From contig NZ_JAJQRG010000004.1 of NCBI RefSeq assembly GCF_021228235.1, forward strand, positions 248,001 through 312,000: a DNA stretch of 64,000 nt, written 5' to 3'. The stretch comes from Pseudophaeobacter flagellatus. Its GTDB lineage: Bacteria; Pseudomonadota; Alphaproteobacteria; Rhodobacterales; Rhodobacteraceae. Every line of letters starts with the position of its first letter. Positions within the stretch are counted from its first letter, which is position 1. A program made the translations under genes and the position numbers. Positions 51,555 through 61,783 of this stretch are shown here, one piece after another. The notes under the pieces are model-generated. The model searched no databases and was not told the origin of the DNA. It saw only the letters and a program-made list of their open reading frames with translations.

Positions 51555-54506
51555 TCAGATGCTCAGCGCGTCGTTCACGAGCGCAGCTTGTTGTGCTTTA
51601 TGTTGGCTGGCGAGGCCGGTTGCAGGCGACGCCGAGGTGGCACGGCCGACGTAAGCGGGCCGGGTGTGCTTGGCCTTGATCCGGCTGAGCACCCATTCGA
51701 TATTGGGCTCGATAAATGTCCAGGCGCCCTGGTTCTTGGGCTCTTCCTGGCACCAGACCATTTCGGCACCTTTGAAGCGCTCCAGTTCCTTGACCAGCGA
51801 GATCGCCGGGAAGGGGTAAAACTGCTCGATGCGCATCAGGTAGACGTCATCAATGCCACGGGCATCGCGTTCTTCCAGCAGGTCATAGTAGACCTTGCCC
51901 GAGCACATGACCACGCGCTTGATCTTGTCATCCTTGACCAGCGTTGTTTCGGAATTGCCGTGCTGGGCATCATCCCACAGAACCCGGTGGAAGCTGGAGC
52001 CAGTGGTGAATTCCTCGGCCTTGCTGACGGCCAGCTTGTGGCGCAGTAGCGATTTTGGCGTCATCAGCATCAGCGGCTTGCGGAAGGAGCGGTGCAACTG
52101 GCGGCGCAGAATATGGAAGTAGTTTGCCGGGGTGGTACAGTTGGCGACAATCCAGTTGTCCTGACCGCACATCTGCAGAAACCGTTCCAGACGGGCCGAT
52201 GAGTGCTCAGGCCCCTGGCCCTCAAAGCCGTGGGGCATCAGGCAGACCAGGCCGGACATCCGCAGCCATTTGCTTTCGCCTGAGGAGATGAACTGGTCGA
52301 ACATGATCTGGGCGCCATTGGCAAAATCGCCAAACTGGGCTTCCCACAGGGTCAGCGCGTTGGGTTCGGCGAGGGAGTAGCCATATTCAAAGCCCAGAAC
52401 CGCATATTCCGACAGGGCGGAGTCGATCACATCGTATTGCGACTGGCCTTCGCGGATATTGTTGAGCGGGAAATAGCGCTCTTCGGTGTCTTGGTTGATG
52501 ATGCCTGAATGACGCTGCGAGAAGGTGCCGCGGGTGGCATCCTGGCCGGACAGGCGAACCGGGTAACCTTCGGTCAGCAAAGAGCCAAAGGCCAGTGCTT
52601 CGCCGGTGGCCCAGTCAATGCCGGCCCCGGTTTCAAACATCTTGCCACGGGCAGCAAGAAAGCGCCCGACGGTTTTATGCATCGGAAATCCTTCGGGGAC
52701 CGAGGCCAGGCTCTTGCCGATTTCGGCCATGGTTTCCGGTGGGATCGCGGTGCGACCGCGCTGATAGTCCTCGTCTTTTTTGTCCAGATGCGACCAGCGC
52801 CCATCCAGCCAGTCGGCCTTGTTGGGTTTGTAGTCCTTGCCGATCTCGAACTCTTCGTTCAGATGCGCCTGGAAAGAGGCCTTCATGTCCTCGATCTCGC
52901 CCTCGGGGATCAGCCCATCCTTGACCAGACGTTCAGTATAGAGGCTGAGCGTGGTCTTGTGGCCCTTGATCTTCTTGTACATCAGCGGGTTGGTGAACAT
53001 GGGCTCGTCGCCCTCGTTGTGACCAAAGCGGCGGTAGCAGAAGATATCCAGCACCACGTCCTTGCCAAATTTCTGGCGGAACTCGGTGGCCACCTTCGCG
53101 GCATGGACTACGGCCTCTGGATCGTCGCCATTGACGTGGAAGATCGGGGCCTCAACAACCAGCGCGTTGTCGGTGGGATAGGGTGAGGAGCGCGAGAAAT
53201 GCGGCGCGGTGGTGAAACCGATCTGGTTGTTCACCACGATATGCATGGTGCCGCCAGTCTTGTGACCCTTGAGGCCAGACAGCGCAAAACATTCCGCCAC
53301 AACACCCTGGCCGGCAAAGGCCGCATCGCCGTGCAGCAGGATCGGCAGCACTTTGGTGCGCGCATCGTCGTTTTTTTGATCCTGCTTGGCGCGGACCTTG
53401 CCCAGGACAACCGGGTTCACCGCCTCCAGGTGCGAAGGGTTTGCGGTCAGGCTGAGGTGGACAGTGTTGCCGTCGAATTCACGGTCGGAAGAGGCCCCAA
53501 GGTGATATTTCACATCGCCCGAGCCATCGACGTCTTCGGGTTTGAAGCTGCCGCCCTGAAATTCGTTGAAGATAGCGCGATAGGGTTTTTGCATCACATT
53601 CGCCAGAACCGACAGACGGCCCCGGTGCGGCATGCCGATGACGATTTCTTCGACTCCAAGGTTGCCACCGCGTTTGATGATCTGCTCCATCGCTGGGATC
53701 AGGCTCTCGCCACCATCCAGACCAAAGCGTTTGGTGCCCATGTATTTGACGTGCAGGAATTTTTCAAAACCCTCGGCTTCAACCATTTTGTTGAGGATCG
53801 CCTTACGGCCTTCGCGGGTGAAGGTGATTTCCTTGTCGTAGCCCTCGATGCGTTCTTTCAGCCAGGCGGATTGCGCCGGGTCAGAAATATGCATGTATTG
53901 CAGCGCAAAGGTGCCGCAATAGGTGCGTTTGACGATGTCGACGATCTGGCGCATGCTGGCGACCTGGAGCCCCAGCACATTGTCGATAAAGATCGGGCGA
54001 TCCATGTCCGCTTCCATAAAGCCATAGCTTTGCGGGTCCAGTTCGGGATGCGGCGCATCGGAACGCATGGCCAGAGGATCAAGGTCAGCGGCCAGGTGAC
54101 CACGGATCCGGTAGGCGCGGATCAGCATCAGGGCGCGGATCGAATCCAGCACGGCGCGCTGCACCTGCTCATCCGAAACCTCAACGCCAACCTTGGCGGC
54201 CTTTTCCACGATCTTTTTGCCAGCGGCCTTGGCTTCGACGGGCGCAGGCCATTCACCTGTCAGCGCCGCCGTAAGGTCATCAGTGGGGGCGGGCGGCCAG
54301 TCGGGGCGCGCCCAAGAGGGGCCAGCCGCCTCTGCCGTCACATCTGGTTCTGCATCGCCCATCTGGCGGAAGAACTCTGCCCAGGCGGCATCCACCGCAT
54401 TGGGGTCTTTGGCATATTGCGCATAGAGCTGCTCAAGATACTCGGCATTGTGCCCCTGCATGAAGGAGGAGGCGTGGAACAGGTCGTTGGGCGAATTATC
54501 TGTCAT
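51555..54506 (-). CDS. sucA: 2-oxoglutarate dehydrogenase E1 component
   Basis: A 983-residue thiamine diphosphate enzyme. N-terminal [22 protein letters not shown], the central RHIPLRYT-type region [37 protein letters not shown] (ThDP motif), [17 protein letters not shown], and C-terminal [21 protein letters not shown]. It decarboxylates 2-oxoglutarate and passes the succinyl group to E2. The ATG at 54504-54506 is preferred over the GTG four codons upstream because it matches the family start. The 255-bp gap to sucD is the longest in the operon and may hold a secondary promoter. Confidence 0.95.
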   Translation of the reverse strand: MTDNSPNDLFHASSFMQGHNAEYLEQLYAQYAKDPNAVDAAWAEFFRQMGDAEPDVTAEAAGPSWARPDWPPAPTDDLTAALTGEWPAPVEAKAAGKKIVEKAAKVGVEVSDEQVQRAVLDSIRALMLIRAYRIRGHLAADLDPLAMRSDAPHPELDPQSYGFMEADMDRPIFIDNVLGLQVASMRQIVDIVKRTYCGTFALQYMHISDPAQSAWLKERIEGYDKEITFTREGRKAILNKMVEAEGFEKFLHVKYMGTKRFGLDGGESLIPAMEQIIKRGGNLGVEEIVIGMPHRGRLSVLANVMQKPYRAIFNEFQGGSFKPEDVDGSGDVKYHLGASSDREFDGNTVHLSLTANPSHLEAVNPVVLGKVRAKQDQKNDDARTKVLPILLHGDAAFAGQGVVAECFALSGLKGHKTGGTMHIVVNNQIGFTTAPHFSRSSPYPTDNALVVEAPIFHVNGDDPEAVVHAAKVATEFRQKFGKDVVLDIFCYRRFGHNEGDEPMFTNPLMYKKIKGHKTTLSLYTERLVKDGLIPEGEIEDMKASFQAHLNEEFEIGKDYKPNKADWLDGRWSHLDKKDEDYQRGRTAIPPETMAEIGKSLASVPEGFPMHKTVGRFLAARGKMFETGAGIDWATGEALAFGSLLTEGYPVRLSGQDATRGTFSQRHSGIINQDTEERYFPLNNIREGQSQYDVIDSALSEYAVLGFEYGYSLAEPNALTLWEAQFGDFANGAQIMFDQFISSGESKWLRMSGLVCLMPHGFEGQGPEHSSARLERFLQMCGQDNWIVANCTTPANYFHILRRQLHRSFRKPLMLMTPKSLLRHKLAVSKAEEFTTGSSFHRVLWDDAQHGNSETTLVKDDKIKRVVMCSGKVYYDLLEERDARGIDDVYLMRIEQFYPFPAISLVKELERFKGAEMVWCQEEPKNQGAWTFIEPNIEWVLSRIKAKHTRPAYVGRATSASPATGLASQHKAQQAALVNDALSI

Positions 54507-54733
54507 GGATGTGCTCACTGCAGAGGATCAGAGACTGAAAATCAAAAGGGACAAGCGGTGTCGTGCGAAAGGGGGTCGCGGACGGGTATATTGCGGATGT
54601 GTTTCGCAATACTTACGGCGCGCAAGGCGGAGCAAAGGCAATCAACGCAATCACGTGCGGTGCCTGTTGCGGCCTGGCTCGGGTATCGGAAATTCTGTGT
54701 CATGTGACCTGCCATATCCGGGTAGGGAGTTCG

Positions 54734-54753
54734 GGGCGACCAAGGCCGCCCCA
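54734..54753 (-). other. Hairpin between sucD and sucA
   Basis: Minus strand GGGGCG / CGCCCC stem (6 bp) with an 8-nt loop, 8 bp after the sucD stop. No U-tract. A candidate processing or attenuation structure that could set sucCD and sucA-odhB expression apart. Confidence 0.5.
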
Positions 54754-54761
54754 AAGGATCT

Positions 54762-55646
54762 TTAGCCTTTGATCGCCTTCAGCACGGCTTCGCCAAGGCC
54801 TGCGGGACTTTCGGCAACAACGATACCAGCAGAGCGCATGGCTTCGATCTTGTCCTCGGCACCACCTTTGCCACCGGCAACAATCGCGCCCGCGTGGCCC
54901 ATGCGACGACCGGGAGGGGCCGTACGGCCAGCGATGAAGCCAGCTACGGGCTTCCAGCGGCCTTTTTTCTTCTGCTCGGCGAGGAATTCAGCGGCTTCTT
55001 CTTCAGCGGAACCACCGATTTCACCAATCATGATGATCGACTGTGTTTCATCATCGTCGAGGAACAGGTCCAGCACGTCGATATGTTCGGTGCCTTTGAT
55101 GGGGTCGCCACCAATGCCCACGGCCGAAGACTGGCCCAAACCAATGTCAGAAGTCTGTTTCACGGCCTCATAGGTAAGGGTGCCGGAACGCGATACAACA
55201 CCCACAGAGCCACGTTTGTGGATATGGCCGGGCATGATGCCGATTTTGCAAGCGTCAGGCGTGATCACGCCGGGGCAGTTGGGGCCGATCAGGCGCGATT
55301 TAGAGCCTTCCAGCGCGCGCTGCACCCGCATCATGTCCAGCACCGGGATGCCTTCGGTGATGCAGACGATCAGTTCCATCTCGGCGTCGATCGCCTCGAG
55401 GATCGAATCGGCAGCAAAGGGGGGCGGCACGTAGATGACAGAGGCGTTTGCTTCAGTCACGTGCTTGGCTTCGTGCACGGAGTTAAAGACCGGCAGGTTC
55501 AGGTGGGTCTGACCACCCTTGCCTGGGGTGACGCCGCCAACCATTTTGGTGCCATAGGCAATGGCCTGTTCAGAGTGGAAGGTGCCCTGCGAGCCGGTAA
55601 AGCCCTGACAGATGACTTTGGTGTTTTCGTCGATGAGGACTGCCAT
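54762..55646 (-). CDS. sucD: Succinyl-CoA synthetase subunit alpha
   Basis: A 294-residue protein: [29 protein letters not shown] (CoA-binding Rossmann start), then the active-site phosphohistidine in [19 protein letters not shown] (about 246-264). [20 protein letters not shown] is standard. It forms a heterotetramer with SucC, making ATP or GTP from succinyl-CoA. It follows the inserted lipoprotein gene by 38 bp. Its ATG is preceded by AGGAGACT. Confidence 0.96.
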   Translation of the reverse strand: MAVLIDENTKVICQGFTGSQGTFHSEQAIAYGTKMVGGVTPGKGGQTHLNLPVFNSVHEAKHVTEANASVIYVPPPFAADSILEAIDAEMELIVCITEGIPVLDMMRVQRALEGSKSRLIGPNCPGVITPDACKIGIMPGHIHKRGSVGVVSRSGTLTYEAVKQTSDIGLGQSSAVGIGGDPIKGTEHIDVLDLFLDDDETQSIIMIGEIGGSAEEEAAEFLAEQKKKGRWKPVAGFIAGRTAPPGRRMGHAGAIVAGGKGGAEDKIEAMRSAGIVVAESPAGLGEAVLKAIKG

Positions 55647-55684
55647 TTTAGGAGTCTCCTATTGATGGTTTTTCACCTGAGCGC

Positions 55685-56428
55685 TCAGTTTTGGCGCTCG
55701 AAGTACACAAATGTTGAATAAGAGCCGTAACCAGAGGACACTCTGCCGCCGATCCGAAGGACTGTATTGCCCCTCTGGTAGGCGGTTGCGGTCCCTTTGC
55801 TGGTTTGAAGCGCGACGGTACTATAACCGCGTGCCAGAGTGTTGCGTCTGGCTTCATCAATGAGGGAGTATCCGTCATTTCGACCGATGATCCCGAATTG
55901 AGCGGAGCACGAAGCCCCGGAACGCGTCTGGCGTGGCTCGACAGTTATGACGGGCTTGGTGCCGCCGATGATCGAAGCGTTGTAGGACTTCTTGTACTTA
56001 CTACCTTTTGCAGTAAAGCCCGCACCCAGCAACGAGCCGACTTTCTGATCCGTTTCTATATAGTTCAGGCAGAATGCAGAGATATTGTGCATATCACTTA
56101 CAATTCCTGATCCATACATAGGAGCAGAAGAGGCGGTCGCAGCTGGAGCGGGTTGCGGAGTTGAAGGCGCCAGCGCTGCAGCTGGCCGTGGCTCTGCAAC
56201 CGAAACAGGCACTACAGAAGAGTGAGTTTGAGCGGCAATGAAGGTGTCAGTTGCGGCATCGTATTGTCCTTCTGCAACCTGAGCTGTTCCGGTATTGTAT
56301 GCGACTTGCTCAGATTGGCCAACAGGCGTTGGAACCACTACTTGCTGAGTGTTCCCAGCAGAGTAGTCAGAGGAGCAAGCCGTCGTCACCAAACAACAGC
56401 AAATTGCGGAGAAAGGACCGAACCGCAT
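55685..56428 (-). CDS. Predicted lipoprotein encoded between sucC and sucD
   Basis: A 247-residue protein. The signal peptide (about 1-17) ends in the lipobox LVTTAC with SSDY following, so it is an inner- or outer-membrane lipoprotein. A Thr/Ala/Pro-rich linker (about 30-100) leads to a C-terminal domain (about 105-247) with two Cys ([16 protein letters not shown]) and strand-rich [12 protein letters not shown] and [11 protein letters not shown]. No family recognised. It starts 5 bp after the sucC stop, with its SD (AAGGGG) inside the sucC 3' end, so it is translationally coupled to sucC. Base composition is lower in GC than sucC and sucD. Confidence 0.82.
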   Translation of the reverse strand: MRFGPFSAICCCLVTTACSSDYSAGNTQQVVVPTPVGQSEQVAYNTGTAQVAEGQYDAATDTFIAAQTHSSVVPVSVAEPRPAAALAPSTPQPAPAATASSAPMYGSGIVSDMHNISAFCLNYIETDQKVGSLLGAGFTAKGSKYKKSYNASIIGGTKPVITVEPRQTRSGASCSAQFGIIGRNDGYSLIDEARRNTLARGYSTVALQTSKGTATAYQRGNTVLRIGGRVSSGYGSYSTFVYFERQN

Positions 56429-56433
56429 CGACG

Positions 56434-57627
56434 TTACCCCTTAACCGCTTTTACGATCTTTTCGGCGCCGTCAGACAGGTTGTCGGCTGCGATCACGTCA
56501 AGACCGGAGGTGTTGATGATCTCTTTACCGGCTTCCACATTGGTGCCCTCAAGGCGCACAACGAGCGGAACCTTCAGGCCCACTTCTTTCACCGCAGCAA
56601 CAACGCCCTCGGCGATCACATCGCAGCGCATGATGCCGCCAAAGATGTTGACCAGGATGCCTTTGACCTGTGGGTCCGAGGTGATGATCTTAAAGGCCTC
56701 GGTGACTTTCTCTTTGGTAGCACCGCCACCCACGTCGAGGAAGTTTGCAGGCTCAGCGCCGTACAGCTTGATGATGTCCATGGTGGCCATCGCCAGACCC
56801 GCACCGTTGACCATGCAGCCGATCTCACCGTCGAGCGCGATGTAGTTCAGGTCATACTTGGATGCTTCCAGCTCTTTGGGGTCCTCTTCGGTGGTGTCGC
56901 GCAGTTCGGCCACATCGGCGTGGCGGTACATGGCGTTGCCATCAAAGCTGACCTTGGCGTCGAGCACTTTCAGATCACCGGTGTCGGACACGATCAGCGG
57001 GTTGATTTCCAACATCTCCATGTCTTTGTCGACAAAGGCTTGATACAGCTGCCCCATCAGTTTGACGCACTGCTTGATCTGCTGGCCTTCAAGGCCCAGC
57101 GAGAAGGCGATGCGACGGCCGTGGAACGCCTGATAGCCGGTGGCCGGATCAACGCTGAAAGACAGGATTTTCTCAGGAGTTGCCGCTGCAACCTCTTCGA
57201 TGTCCATGCCACCCTCGGTGGAGCAGACAAACGAGATGCGCGAGGTCTGGCGATCAACCAGAAGCGCTAGGTACAATTCGGTCTGAATGCCCGAGCCCGC
57301 TTCGATGTAGATGCGGTTGACCTGCTTGCCCGCGGGGCCGGTCTGATGCGTGACCAGGGTGCGGCCCAGCATTTTCTTGGCTTCCTCGGCGGCCTCTTCA
57401 ACCGATTTGGTCAGGCGGACACCGCCCTTTTCGCCGGCCCCGGCTTCTTTGAAGGTGCCTTTGCCGCGACCGCCGGCATGGATCTGTGCCTTGACCACCC
57501 ACAGCGGGCCGTCAAGCTCCCCTGCGGCGGATTTGGCTTCGTCGGCCTTCAAGACGATGCGCCCGTCGGAAACCGGCGCTCCGTAGCTGCGAAGAAGGGC
57601 CTTGGCCTGATATTCGTGGATGTTCAT
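56434..57627 (-). CDS. sucC: Succinyl-CoA synthetase subunit beta
   Basis: A 397-residue ATP-grasp protein: [42 protein letters not shown] (nucleotide-binding), the [20 protein letters not shown] hinge, and the C-terminal [20 protein letters not shown] that packs on SucD. The ATG at 57625-57627 is the first gene of the operon read leftward. A pair of palindromic operators lies 112-143 bp upstream. The next gene starts 5 bp after its stop. Confidence 0.96.
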   Translation of the reverse strand: MNIHEYQAKALLRSYGAPVSDGRIVLKADEAKSAAGELDGPLWVVKAQIHAGGRGKGTFKEAGAGEKGGVRLTKSVEEAAEEAKKMLGRTLVTHQTGPAGKQVNRIYIEAGSGIQTELYLALLVDRQTSRISFVCSTEGGMDIEEVAAATPEKILSFSVDPATGYQAFHGRRIAFSLGLEGQQIKQCVKLMGQLYQAFVDKDMEMLEINPLIVSDTGDLKVLDAKVSFDGNAMYRHADVAELRDTTEEDPKELEASKYDLNYIALDGEIGCMVNGAGLAMATMDIIKLYGAEPANFLDVGGGATKEKVTEAFKIITSDPQVKGILVNIFGGIMRCDVIAEGVVAAVKEVGLKVPLVVRLEGTNVEAGKEIINTSGLDVIAADNLSDGAEKIVKAVKG

Positions 57628-57738
57628 GAGAAACTGTCCCGTCTGGCTTCAATTATCTTTGTCATAACGCCGTCATATGGCGAATCTTTAAAGGCTTTTT
57701 TGAAGGCTTACGGGGAAATGATGAAGATTTTCGAGTTT

Positions 57739-57769
57739 TGTGATCACAGCTTTCCAGCGTGTGATCACA
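57739..57769. promoter_or_regulatory. Tandem palindromic operator pair upstream of sucC
   Basis: Two perfect 10-bp palindromes TGTGATCACA at 57739-57748 and 57760-57769, with 21 bp between their centres (two helical turns). The pair is 112-143 bp upstream of the sucC start, between mdh and sucC. A matching pair precedes sdhC at 63733-63763. Confidence 0.72.
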
Positions 57770-57934
57770 AACATTCAGTAGCTCAATTTGTTTGATTCGT
57801 GATGATCGGAAAAAGGCGACAAAGTGACTTATCCGCAAATGCGGCGCGACACTGGCCGCTGGCGGGCCTACGGGCACTGAAATTCGCAGATTTGCTTGGA
57901 GCAGATCGCAGGTGATGGCAAACCAGGCGGCCGG

Positions 57935-57967
57935 AAAAAATGCACGCTCCGAGGTAGGAGCGTGCAT
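57935..57967 (-). terminator. Terminator after mdh
   Basis: Minus strand: perfect 11-bp stem ATGCACGCTCC / GGAGCGTGCAT, loop TACCTC, followed by TTTTT. It lies 56 bp past the mdh stop and separates mdh from sucC transcription. Confidence 0.93.
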
Positions 57968-58022
57968 TGGGATCTTGTTGCACTGGCCTGTTTGGTAGAA
58001 CAGATCAGCCCTGTTGTTCGAC

Positions 58023-59364
<1,342 letters not shown>

Positions 59365-59682
59365 TCAGGCGTCGTTATCAACCGTTGGGATAGCTTCTGC
59401 CAGGGCCTCAAAGGACTGGCCCGAAGCCATCAGGCAGGTCATGCCGGTGGGCATGGTGACGGTGATTGTCCAGCTGCCGCTTTCGGCCGAGGCAAAGGTT
59501 TCCATGACCATGCCCTGCTGACCAATACCGATGGCCTGACGGCTCTCGCCATATTTTTCTGCCAGGCGTTCAATAACAACCTTGCGGGGGGCACAGTTGC
59601 GGGTCTGGGCGGCAACGGGGGCGGCGGTCATCAGGCCGAAGGTAAAGCCCAGTACAGACAGGCCAAGTACAGTTTTAAACAT
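59365..59682 (-). CDS. Small secreted protein of unknown function
   Basis: A 105-residue protein with a signal peptide (MFKTVLGLSVLGFTFGLMTA...APVAAQ, cleavage near residue 26). The mature part of ~80 residues has two Cys (RNCAPRKVVIERLAEKYGESRQAIG and GMTCLMASGQSFEAL) that could form a disulfide. The middle WTITVTMPTGMTCL is strand-like. Similar short proteins in other roseobacters are recalled but not verified. Monocistronic; no partner visible. Confidence 0.75.
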   Translation of the reverse strand: MFKTVLGLSVLGFTFGLMTAAPVAAQTRNCAPRKVVIERLAEKYGESRQAIGIGQQGMVMETFASAESGSWTITVTMPTGMTCLMASGQSFEALAEAIPTVDNDA

Positions 59683-60134
59683 CGTCTTCTCCTTGGGTTT
59701 TACCCTATGCGGAATGCCCGAGCCGAGAGAGAGGGGTCACTTGACCTCTCTGCGTACCCATCAGATCTGGGGCCGTTTTCCATTGACGTAATCGTTATGC
59801 GGGCCTTTGGCCCAGTTTCTGCGAAAGCGGGCTTCTGCCCACGCGGGGGATGATCTTGGAATGGCTGTGGCCTTTGAAAATAAGGCTTTGAACCGGATGA
59901 GATCCCCGACCTGAAGGTCGTTGCGATAAGGAAAGTTTGCCAAGGACACTTTGAGAAATGGTTAATCTGCCGTGCCAGTCCTGTCGAAGAATAAAGGGTA
60001 GGATATTATTGTTATGCGCAGGCGTGTTACCCAGGGGCACCTGCGATTTTTCTGCAATGCGGCGTGATCGCACTTGAAAGTAATGATCCGAATCTATAGC
60101 CGTTTGCGCAACAAAATAACCTGGAGACTTTCTG
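59683..60134. other. Intergenic region upstream of the malyl-CoA thioesterase-like gene
   Basis: 452 bp, the longest gap in the window. It is AT-richer toward 60000. I find only weak short frames (one of ~62 codons at 59761-59949, minus strand, TTG start, no ribosome site), and small dyads such as TTGCGCAA at 60104-60111. I do not support a gene here. Confidence 0.6.
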
Positions 60135-60989
60135 ATGGACCCGCGTATTCGCCCTTATCGTTCGGTACTCTACATTCCCGGTTCCAAGCCGCGTGCGCTG
60201 GAAAAGGCCAAAACTCTGCCGGTGGATGCTGTGATCTTTGATCTTGAGGACGCGGTCTCGGTTGAGGAAAAGGACAATGCGCGCGACACGCTGAGCGCGG
60301 CACTGCAGGAAGGCGGCTATGGCGCCCGGATGAAGATCGTGCGGATCAACGGGTTTGACACGCCCTGGGGCGAGGCTGACGCCCGCGCCGCTGCCGCGAT
60401 GGACTGCGATGCGGTCCTGCTGCCCAAGGTCTCGAGCCCGGCGGATCTGGATGCGCTGGCGGCGCTGACCGGGGATAAACCGCTCTGGGCCATGATGGAG
60501 ACACCGCGCGGAATATTGAACGCCGCCGCGATCGCCGCCCACCCCAAATTGCAGGGCATGGTCATGGGCACCAATGATTTGGCCAAGGAGTTGCAGACCC
60601 GGTTCCGGGCGGATCGCCTGCCGATGATGGCGGGGCTTGGTCTGTGCCTGCTGGCGGCCAAGGCTGAGGGGCTGGTGATTGTCGATGGCGTCTATAATGC
60701 CTTTAAGGACAACGATGGCCTGTTGGCCGAATGTACCCAGGGGCGCGATATGGGCTTTGATGGCAAAACCCTGATCCACCCGGCCCAGGTTGACGTTGCC
60801 AATGATGCCTTTGCCCCCAGTGCGGATGAAATTGACCTGGCCCGCCGCCAGATCGAAGCCTTCGACGCGGTCGAAGCCTCGGGGCAGGGGGTCGCGGTGG
60901 TTGACGGCAAGATCGTCGAAAATCTGCATGTTGCGACAGCACGAGAAATTCTTGCAAAAGCGGATGCAATCGCTGCGTTTTCCGCCTAG
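60135..60989 (+). CDS. HpcH/HpaI-CitE family protein, probable (3S)-malyl-CoA thioesterase (Mcl2-like)
   Basis: A 284-residue TIM-barrel protein: RPYRSVLYIPGSKPRALEKA, VIFDLEDAVSVEEKDNAR (Mg2+ ligand), MMETPRGILNAAAIAAHP, VMGTNDLAKELQTRFR and the late GFDGKTLIHPAQV. In Rhodobacter, Mcl1 (about 318 residues) cleaves malyl-CoA and beta-methylmalyl-CoA, and the shorter Mcl2 (about 285) hydrolyses (3S)-malyl-CoA. Length and the mesaconyl-CoA hydratase three genes later favour Mcl2. The start ATG has GGAGA upstream. The ethylmalonyl-CoA pathway role is inferred from context. Confidence 0.85.
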   Translation: MDPRIRPYRSVLYIPGSKPRALEKAKTLPVDAVIFDLEDAVSVEEKDNARDTLSAALQEGGYGARMKIVRINGFDTPWGEADARAAAAMDCDAVLLPKVSSPADLDALAALTGDKPLWAMMETPRGILNAAAIAAHPKLQGMVMGTNDLAKELQTRFRADRLPMMAGLGLCLLAAKAEGLVIVDGVYNAFKDNDGLLAECTQGRDMGFDGKTLIHPAQVDVANDAFAPSADEIDLARRQIEAFDAVEASGQGVAVVDGKIVENLHVATAREILAKADAIAAFSA

Positions 60990-61024
60990 GTGTTAACTTA
61001 ATTAACATCTATTTGGAGACTGAC

Positions 61025-61576
61025 ATGACACTTCTGGTCCTAGGCATCCTGCTGTGGTGGGTGGCGCATCTGTTCAAGCGCCTGGCCCCCGGCATCCGTG
61101 AACCAATGGGCAACAAGGGCAAGGGTCTTGTCGCCGTTGCCCTGGTAGCCAGCATCGTGCTGATGGTTCTGGGCTATCGTTCCGCCGAGAGTTACGATCT
61201 GGCGCTGTTCCCGCCGTTCTTGCAGCACATCAACAATCTGTTGATGCTGATTGCGCTTTATTTCACCAGCCCCGGCCCCAGCAAGGGCGCGATCTTCTAC
61301 AAGATGCGCCACCCGATGCTGACCGGCTTTGCACTCTGGGCGGTTGCCCACCTGCTGGTCAACTGGGATCCGGCGTCCTTTGTGCTGTTTGGTGGCCTGC
61401 TGGCCTGGGCGCTGGCCGAAATGGCTGTGATCAACCGGGCAGAGCCCAACTGGACCCCCAACCCCAAAGGCAGCATTGCCAAGGACGCGATGTTCCTGGT
61501 GGCCTCTGTCGTGCTACTGGTGGTGATTGGCTATGTGCACGGGATGGTCGGCCCCTCCCCCTTTCCGGGGGGCTGA
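61025..61576 (+). CDS. NnrU family membrane protein
   Basis: A 183-residue protein with about five to six transmembrane helices: MTLLVLGILLWWVAHLFKRLAPGIR, LVAVALVASIVLMVLGY, HINNLLMLIALYF, MRHPMLTGFALWAVAHLLVNWD and VASVVLLVVIGYVHGMV. The HPMLTGFALWAVAHLL segment is the NnrU hallmark. NnrU was named for a denitrification link in Rhodobacter, but function is unknown and no nitrite or nitric oxide reductase is nearby. ATG 61025 follows TTGGAGA. It sits 35 bp after the Mcl2-like gene. Confidence 0.9.
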   Translation: MTLLVLGILLWWVAHLFKRLAPGIREPMGNKGKGLVAVALVASIVLMVLGYRSAESYDLALFPPFLQHINNLLMLIALYFTSPGPSKGAIFYKMRHPMLTGFALWAVAHLLVNWDPASFVLFGGLLAWALAEMAVINRAEPNWTPNPKGSIAKDAMFLVASVVLLVVIGYVHGMVGPSPFPGG

Positions 61577-61579
61577 GAT

Positions 61580-61783
61580 ATGAAACTCTACCGATTTTTG
61601 AGTGAAGACGACACCTCTGCCTTTTGTCACAAGGTGACCGATGCGCTGAACAAGGGCTGGGCGCTCTATGGCAGCCCCACCCAGACCTTTGATCCTGTCA
61701 AAGGCATCATGCGCTGCGGTCAGTCGGTGGTGAAAGAGGTGGATGGCACCTATACCCCCAAGACAAAACTGGGAGAACACTGA
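61580..61783 (+). CDS. DUF1737 domain-containing small protein
   Basis: A 67-residue protein: MKLYRFLSEDDTSAFCHKVTDALNKGWALYGSPTQTFD, then MRCGQSVVKEV. The LNKGWALYGSPTQTF segment is characteristic of DUF1737. It starts 3 bp after the NnrU stop and overlaps the hydratase start (TGATG), so it is translated as part of the same operon. Function unknown; its frequent appearance next to mesaconyl-CoA hydratase suggests a role with it, but this is only context. Confidence 0.85.
   Translation: MKLYRFLSEDDTSAFCHKVTDALNKGWALYGSPTQTFDPVKGIMRCGQSVVKEVDGTYTPKTKLGEH

Larger units (their letters stand above)
57628..58022. other. mdh-sucC intergenic region
   Basis: 395 bp without a gene. From left to right it holds the sucC leader, the TGTGATCACA pair (57739-57769), an AT-rich stretch and the mdh terminator (57935-57967). 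Nothing else supportable was seen. Confidence 0.75.

Noticed and set aside
50639-51679. A 346-codon Ala/Ser-rich plus-strand frame opposite odhB
   Set aside because: It mirrors the Ala/Pro-rich lipoyl linkers of odhB on the other strand and has no ribosome site.
53199-54707. A 502-codon open frame on the plus strand opposite sucA
   Set aside because: It is antisense to a confirmed gene and comes from the codon bias of GC-rich DNA; the translation has no domain character.
57739-57769. Reading the sucC sites as CRP/FNR-type boxes
   Set aside because: TGTGATCACA has no 6-bp spacer as in TGTGA-N6-TCACA and lacks the FNR pattern TTGAT-N4-ATCAA.
59761-59949. 62-codon minus-strand frame in the 452-bp gap
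   Set aside because: TTG start, no ribosome site and no recognisable features; could be a gene remnant but not supported.
60063-60090. CGTGATCGCA and a nearby ATGATC before the Mcl2-like gene as a third operator pair
   Set aside because: Two mismatches in the first, poor second site and 19-bp rather than 21-bp spacing.
60994-61010. TGTTAACTTAATTAACA palindrome between the Mcl2-like and NnrU genes
   Set aside because: AT-rich short dyad in a short gap; no second copy or functional context, so likely chance or the NnrU leader.
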